A stretch of 64,000 nt of DNA from positions 37,189,726 through 37,253,725 of the forward strand of contig OZ018317.1 of assembly GCA_963969495.1 (NCBI GenBank), read 5' to 3'. The stretch's first letter is position 1. Each line of letters begins with the position of its first letter. Below the pieces are notes generated by a model, which saw only the letters and a program-made list of their open reading frames with translations, made no database searches and was not told the origin of the DNA. The position numbers and the translations under genes were made by a program. Below, in pieces: positions 58,486 to 64,000 of this stretch. This DNA is from Ceratothoa steindachneri (taxonomy: Eukaryota > Arthropoda > Malacostraca > Isopoda > Cymothoidae).

Positions 58486-59494
58486 GCAAAAGATAATATA
58501 TTGGGAAGAGGACACTCAGAACTCATGGCATATCAGAGGCATTTGTTTAAGAATAGTTAGAGATACATAAACAAATCTTGGCAAATAATATTCAGCCACA
58601 TAAGCAATGAATCCTGCACGCGAAAAAATAAACGAGGAGAATCAAATCAAATAAAATATAAACAGGATAAGAACTGGTTCACGGGAAGCGTAGCGAAAAT
58701 GATAACAAACAAATTCCCAAAGAAAACTAGAAAGCTTAAATAACACTGTTAAAACTATAACAAATGTACCGGTAGCATACAAAAAAAAAAACACTCAAAC
58801 AACTACGTCTCACAAACTACGCGGTGTCTCTACCAAACTAAAAAACCAAGCAATTACGGCTTACCTAAAAACTCAAGCTAAAAAATTACAAAAGACCACT
58901 AGCGAACAAACAAAAACCTGAATGAAATATAAACTTTGGAAAGAAAGAAAAATAGCTTTGGTACGAGGTATTTTTCTCGGTTTAAAGGCTCAAGGTTGGC
59001 AAGTCTACATCGCTCAAGGTCAGTCTGATATGTATATTTGTAAAGAATGGAGTGAGGTTTAGGGAAATAGAAATGCGTGTGTGTGTGTGGGTGAGTGGGT
59101 GGAGTTGGTGGGGGAGGCTTAACAATGTAAGAAGAGCAAGCAGAAAGAACAGACCCTCCACCTCCGGAAAGAACCAAATCAGAATAAGGGAAGGACTAAA
59201 TACATGGTGATTCAAACGTGCCAGTCAAGCATGGTGCAATTATTTTTTTATCTGTGTTTGAGAGGAGATTTTGTCACTGTAAATTTATGAAGTACAAAGA
59301 ATTTCATCTACCTGCTTGTACATATTTTAATGTTTGTTTATTATTTATATTTGTGTCTGCATTTTCCTCCTGCTTTCTTGCTTATGTATATTTATGTGTT
59401 GGTATATTCTTTTAGGTTCCTGTCTATCTATATGTCGTGTTGGTTCGCCTGTCTCGCTGTTCCTTGCTCTGTTTATCTGTTTGATCTCCAGTTC
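58486..59494. other. No gene recognised
   Basis: AT-rich. A proline/threonine/histidine-rich minus frame near 59060-59130 results from a GTGTGGGTGGGTGG run. No domain recognised. Confidence 0.45.
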
Positions 59495-59735
59495 TCAAAA
59501 TAGTGCATTGAAGCGAAGAAAAAGGCCCAAAGGATGCTAGGCTGCATAGAGCACCAGTTTGAATATCGGAACAAGAAGATAGTACTCTGTTTGTACAACT
59601 TCCTCGTCCGACCACACCTGGAGTATGCCGTACAATTTTGGACTCATTCGTTTCGAAAGGATATTGGGAGATTGGAACGTGTGAAAGCCAGGGCAACCAA
59701 ACTGATTCCTTCAGTTTGGTTGCTCAACTGTTAGC
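59495..59735 (+). pseudogene. CR1/L2-type LINE RT C-terminal fragment
   Basis: Translates as KKAQRMLG, VLCLYNFLVRPHLEYAVQFW (59581-59640), KDIGRLERVKARATKLIPS. This is the conserved C-terminal thumb of CR1/L2-type LINEs, homologous to the piece at 24800-25000. The open frame runs 59534-59734. The 5' part (endonuclease and palm) does not precede it. Confidence 0.8.
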
Positions 59736-59879
59736 CCAAAGGTACCCTCTTTGAATGGACCGTAAGGTCTCCTAGGATAATTCTTGTCCTTGTAGCTCCT
59801 TGTAGCTCCTCCCCCCCTCTCTCTCTTTTATGAGCTACTAGGTGTTGACCTAGATATAGATCCTGCCAGATATAGGACC

Positions 59880-60537
59880 CTGCTGTTTTACGAAAAAGGA
59901 CAGGGATCTGTACCGACTTCTGGGTGAACTTGTTGAAGACAGAGTGTGTATCGTCATGGGAGATTTCAACATCCAAGTTGACTGGGAAACCAGAGAACCA
60001 TGTGTCGAGAACGCCCTGCTCCTGGAGTTCGCGAACAACGAGTTCCTAACTCAATGGGTAAGAGAGCCGACGAGAGGCGAAAATGTTCTAGACTTGGTTT
60101 TCACCTCTGAGGACGACATCGTTGAAGATCTCTCTGTAGGCGAGAAACTTGGTGACAGTGACCACCGACTAGTTAGTTTAGAGTCAAAGTTCCCAAGGTA
60201 GAGTCTGCGACTCGTGAATCGAGAAAACTTGATTTGAGAAGAGCAGACTTTGCATGTCTCCGTGTATGATTGGCTGTTGTGAGGCTAGAAGGGTGTAATA
60301 ATGTTGAGGATTTGTGAAATAGTTTCAAAACTACGCTCATGAGTCTTTAAACTCAATTCATCCCTGTAAAAAGCCTACGTCGGTCTTCTGTTCAACCAAG
60401 GTGTTTTAATCGAGAAATTGGTCAACTGCTGAGGGAGAAATAGAACTGTGTACCAGCCATCAAAGAATTCAGGTGACTTTAATGAGTATCGGAGGCTAGC
60501 TAGGAGAGTGAAGTCCAGCATAAGGGTGGCAAAACGG
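59880..60537 (+). pseudogene. LINE endonuclease C-terminal part and linker
   Basis: An open frame of 85 codons from ATG 59944 reads CIVMGDFNIQVDWE (catalytic DFN), FLTQWVREPTRGENVLDLVFTS and LGDSDHRLV (catalytic SDH), the end of an APE-type endonuclease. Upstream codons from 59880 (K-D-R-D-L-Y-R-L-L-x-E) belong to the same domain. Downstream, broken frames show linker blocks (LRRADFACLR, VEDLWNSFKT, IPVKSLRR) to about 60537, where a minus-strand Tc1 relic begins. The first half of the endonuclease is missing. Catalytic residues in the remaining half are intact. Confidence 0.82.
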
Positions 60538-60539
60538 CT

Positions 60540-61313
60540 CTGAGCAGGCGACTTCATTACCTCGATATATTCTAGTTCGAAATAGTATTTTACTCGCATT
60601 GCAGTATGACATGTTGCGTTGTCCTGCTTAAATACTGCTTTCTGCTTCAGAGATGCTCATATTGAAGGTATAAATGTTGAAATACGAGGGTTTAGGTACA
60701 CATTCACATTTACCCTTTCAATTATTCACACCAGCACACAAAGTCTATCAGACGTAATCTTTTCCTACACCATGGCATTGGCTCAGCTATGCTTGTCAGA
60801 CTTGTAACCAATTTAGATTTATGTCTATCAGCTGCAGCGCATCTAACAAAGCGTTTGCCATCAGATCCAACTAAATTTTTTCACAATCATAGTCCCTCTA
60901 AACAACATGAGGTTCAGCATAGTCGACTCTTGCCTTCTGGTTCCTCTTACTGATAATTCTTTGGTTGCTAGAGAACGAGCTTTGAGGCGACAGGACATTG
61001 TGAAACGGTTCCCTTCTTTATCACGATTGGTCGGAATTTTTCGGGAAATCCTTGCTTCAGTCTCGAAGGGATCCTTTATAGAGAAGCGCCTAATAGCTCT
61101 GTCTTCTCGAACCGTGGTTATGCGGGGTCGAGCGACTTTTGCCGGAGATTCAGATTCATAGGTTTTGTTTTCATTGTATAACTTCAGAATGCTGGAAATC
61201 ACGCTCTTAGACTGTCCCACCTCTCTTGAAATCGCAGAAAGTGTCCTCCCCGAAGTCTTCAAGCAAACAATTCCCTGACTGATCTCAGGAGTCACGTTGA
61301 CGCGTGGTGGCAT
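60540..61313 (-). pseudogene. Tc1-like transposase relic (Tc1-2), 3'-truncated
   Basis: Minus-strand ATG at 61313 begins MPPRVNVTPEISQGIVCLKT, then GRTLSAISREVGQSKSVISS (helix-turn-helix), and a second DNA-binding part with ARPRITTVREDRAI. After frameshifts come a V-G-V-N/I-x-K-G block near 60710 and FKQDNATCHTA (about 60632-60600) with the second catalytic Asp. It continues IEV-x-K-SPAQS and stops at 60540, so the third acidic residue (in the block after S-P) is cut off by the LINE fragment. The first acidic residue was not located. No inverted repeat at the right end; (TA)n starts 18 bp beyond. Confidence 0.8.
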
Positions 61314-61329
61314 CTCTACAGAGTGAGTA

Positions 61330-61331
<2 letters not shown>

Positions 61332-61382
<51 letters not shown>
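61332..61382. repeat. (TA)n microsatellite
   Basis: About 25 TA units between two Tc1-like relics. No hammerhead-like motif is adjacent. Confidence 0.97.
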
Positions 61383-61383
<1 letters not shown>

Positions 61384-61574
61384 TGTGTATCACGCTTTAT
61401 TGCAGGTCAAATGTTTGGTGATATTTTGAATATTAAATATTGTACAAATGTGAAACTTGGTACACTGAAATATCCTAGCTAAGTACGTACGCAGTTAATA
61501 TTTCAATCGTATTGATAAGTTACATACTAAGTTATTTTGAGTTATGTATTTTGTTGTGCTTTCAACTGTGTCAC

Positions 61575-62185
61575 GCTTTATTGCAGATGTACGAAAATAC
61601 ACCTGAAACGACGTCTGGCAGCTACAGAGAAAACGCGGATTTTTGCAGGCGTATGTGGAAAACCACATCACCAAACTAAGGCAAGATAAAGGTACGAGAA
61701 GTGTATCCCAGCGTGACATCCTGAAAATAGGTAGACAAGTGTGAAAGGACCTCGGTAGCACAAGTGCTACCATATTTGAAAGTGCTGGAGTTGCTACTTT
61801 GTCCAGAAGCACCCGGTGTATTCCTTAAAGAGACGACCAGAAGTGTTAAGTACATCGCTAGACCCATCCTGAGCAGGAATCACAAAGAGAAGCGTATTGA
61901 TTGGGCACGGAAGTACATGAAGATCAATTTCCGAGATGTCTTCTTCACGGATGAGGCCTTTGCTACTCTTGATTGCCCCGACGGATCGGTCAAAGTTTAA
62001 ATACCTCTTGGAGCCTCTCGCCTACATCGCATTCGGCGTCAACAAATAGGTGGTGGTGTCAAGTTTTGGGCGGGAATCATAGGAAATGATACTTGTCGGG
62101 CCTTTTCGAGTTTCAGAAGGTGTCAAACTCACCCCCAACTCCTACACCGCGTTTTTGGAGGAACATTTTGCAGCATGGTTATATG
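61575..62185 (+). pseudogene. Tc1-like transposase relic (Tc1-3), 3'-truncated
   Basis: The plus frame 61764-62000 shows a basic block with LSRNHKEKRIDWARKYM, then VFFTDEAFATLDCPDG with the first catalytic Asp (residue 63 of that frame). After a stop come HRIRRQQIGGGVKFWAGIIG and a V-S-E-G-V-K-L-T-P-NSYTAFLEEHF block near 62110-62170. The sequence then changes abruptly at about 62185 into minus-strand Gypsy-2 gag, so the second and third catalytic residues are missing. N-terminal sequence before 61764 is in broken frames. Confidence 0.78.
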
Positions 62186-62189
62186 ATCT

Positions 62190-62711
62190 GCCACTCTCAC
62201 GTTGATAGCTCCTTCGCATTCAGACAAGGCAGCAATTTCGTACGTCGCATCTTTGGGAATCACAGGCCAATCACTTACGACCTGTCCTCCCTGTTCTCCT
62301 GTTGGGAGCTCAACAGAAGCAATAATTGTGCTAGGCCGTCCGCCTCGATATCCCACTGGTTCACCTGGAAGATCTTTTCGAAGTGGGTAAGATAAGACCC
62401 GATGTCTTCGCTTTCTTTAAAGACAGGGAGTTTTATGGTCGCAGGCTGCGGTGCTTCTAGTCTAGAACTTGAAGAGTTTATGGAGATCGTCTCGTTCCTC
62501 GCTCTGCTCATTTCCAATTCGTGAGAGCAAATTCTCTCTCTATTATCTCGTTCCTTTTCTTCTCTTCTTTCTTCTTATTCCTTTTCTCTTTCTTCTCTGT
62601 CTCTTATTTCGGCTGTTCTCTTCTTTTTTCTTCTTGGATGTAGGCCATCAGATCTTTGCCACTGTTTCCGAGTGACTCACTTTGGGCCTTGAAAATTTCA
62701 AACGGCGACAT
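62190..62711 (-). pseudogene. Gypsy-2 gag fragment
   Basis: ATG at 62711-62709 begins M-S-P-F-E-I-F, then LGNSGKDLMAYIQEEKRRE. This matches the Gypsy-1 gag start pattern (F-E-H-F..LGLSGNDLMSYIQEEE). A Glu/Lys-rich coiled coil with a stop follows, then KLPVFKESEDIGSYLTHFEKIFQV (open frame 62275-62517) and a leucine-rich block. It ends at the Tc1-3 junction. Related to but clearly diverged from Gypsy-1. Confidence 0.75.
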
Positions 62712-63269
62712 GATGCTGATTTTACACCACAGGTACTACAACAAGAATCAATGCACGACAATAAATATGGCGGAATTATGGATTTCTTTACGCGTGAGCT
62801 GGAGTGCGAATGGTTTTGCTAAGCAAACGAAAACACGAACAACAAAAAGGGGGTGTAAAACACTCGCTAAAGACCTTTTGGGGTCCAGATTTCACTGTGA
62901 TTGTGACGAAAGTTACAGCACTCCTAGCACATCAATACGAAAAATAATACTATTTTTCTATACCTTCAACTTACGGCACGAGATGAGACCTTGAAGGACA
63001 ACAATTGAATAGAGTGGGGAAAGAAAATTAAGTTGAACACGGTCACTCAATAATCAATTCACAAAAAAATTAATGGGAACGGGAACAAATACACTTCTTA
63101 AATAGGTATGTAATAGTTATTTCTCACCTTTTTAACTCCAGAACCGGAACCAAGATTAGCCAACAATTAACAATTTAACCAAAGTTAACCAATAGATTGA
63201 TCAAATTTCAATCAATTAATTGACCAAGTTTAACCCCAATAAACCTGACGCCAGTTTAATATATGTAGA
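62712..63269. other. Gypsy-2 5' untranslated region
   Basis: Between gag and LTR on the minus strand. No other coding similarity. AT-rich near 63160-63230, with TTAACCAA-type repeats. Confidence 0.55.
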
Positions 63270-64000
63270 TGTCGTAGGGTGACCATACGCACCTATATGT
63301 TGTAGAATACAAATCAATTTAACCTTTTCTGCGTTCCTCAGGCGAGGTCGAATCGCTATGTGCGTGGGAGGTTTATAATACAAGCAGAATGCTGCGAATT
63401 AACTATATGAAGGTTGGCCAAACAGTCTCCTATCTTGGAGGTTCTGGGACAATAGAAAAACGGGTACAAAAATAACTACTAATATGCAAATTAATATTCA
63501 TTTACAAGGTTAACCAGAATTTGAAAACGAGCTATATGCACATTAGACGTGTACGAGTCTCAGCGGCTAAAGGGGTGAGACTTGCCGGGGACGGTCGCCG
63601 TACAAACAAATGAACAATATTGACCAAGGGTCGCATGAAAGAGCGTATACGAACCGACGATGGGGCCAACACTGAGGGAAGGGGGTAGTAGTAGAGAGAG
63701 CACTTGCACAGGAGAATTGCGCGTTGCTGTTACCTCGGAGATTTGGTTCGAGGAAGTAATCCTTGCCTTGGCGCAAAATTCAAATAATAGCCTCTTGTAA
63801 ATGACTATTACGGGATGAGCTTAGATCTTGCTTTAGAGTTAGACACGAATCGAGACTGTTGCGTTCTAGGAACGGATAGAACGGGTACGGGATAGACTCA
63901 CGTAAACTAAACGAAAATACCCGGAGCTTGAGGGGTTCTGCGAGAGTTGTGCAGTGTCTAACGGGACGCGAATTGCGAGTACTGGCGGGGAGGGTGGGAA
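63270..64000 (-). repeat. Gypsy-2 5' LTR (incomplete)
   Basis: Starts TGTCGTAGGG on the plus strand and matches 25363 onward. Its outer end lies beyond the window. The shared TGTCGT terminal hexamer links it to the Gypsy-1 LTRs. Confidence 0.75.

Larger units (their letters stand above)
62186..64000 (-). mobile_element. Gypsy-2, 5' part, runs off window
   Basis: Minus-strand element: LTR from at least 64000 to 63270, a ~560-bp 5' untranslated region, gag from 62711, truncated at about 62185 where Tc1-3 begins. LTR similarity to 25363-26060 confirms the family. Just inside the LTR the minus strand has ACTGGCGTCAGG, a possible primer-binding site because it contains TGG some 12-14 bases from the LTR end; this is tentative. 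Confidence 0.75.

Overview
This window looks like gene-poor, repeat-rich DNA from a large animal nuclear genome, most likely an invertebrate. I found no intact host gene, no rRNA, no convincing functional tRNA and no operon-like layout. Nearly everything recognisable is a decayed transposable element or a tandem repeat. The element mix (mariner and Tc1 transposons, hAT elements, Penelope-like retroelements, L2/CR1-type LINEs, several Ty3/Gypsy lineages) and the long (TA)n tracts fit an aquatic or parasitic invertebrate, but the sequence does not fix the species.

Layout. 0-6 kb: mariner relic, tRNA-like fragment, LINE reverse-transcriptase relic, and a Penelope-like (PLE) 5' fragment with a hammerhead-like motif. 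6.4-9.0 kb: a minus-strand Gypsy RT/RNase H fragment split by a nearly complete mariner with TA target duplication. 9.9-11.1 kb: a ~1 kb palindrome flanked by (TA)n. 11.4-16.9 kb and 33.3-38.7 kb: two copies (A and B) of one Gypsy family whose integrase lies upstream of RT; both carry the same deletion of the RT palm. A solo LTR of this family is at 40.2-41.4 kb. 17.0-20.1 kb: a structurally near-complete PLE with 211-bp terminal direct repeats. 22-31 kb: minisatellites, a LINE interrupted by a second LTR family, and a perfect 100-bp-arm palindrome. 30.8-32.35 kb: a Tc1-like element with IR/DR-type ends. 42.8-48.8 kb: a dense run of minisatellites (21, 36, 31 and 26 bp), one contiguous with a hAT transposase tail. 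51.9-54.4 kb: a hAT (ZBED5-type) element with 8-bp target duplication, inserted in a ~50-bp tandem repeat. 54.7-57.6 kb: an L2-like LINE on the minus strand. 58.0-58.5 kb: a hAT MITE. 59.5-62.2 kb: LINE and Tc1 fragments joined end to end. 62.2-64 kb: the 5' part of a second Gypsy family, running off the window.

The most notable signal is a set of eight short motifs with one architecture: CTGA(A/G)GA, T, a hairpin, GAAAC, a short link, and flanks that pair with the upstream side. They resemble the minimal hammerhead ribozymes known from PLE terminal repeats. Helix sequences differ between copies while pairing is kept, and seven of the eight are followed on their 3' side by one of the nine long (TA)n tracts in the window.
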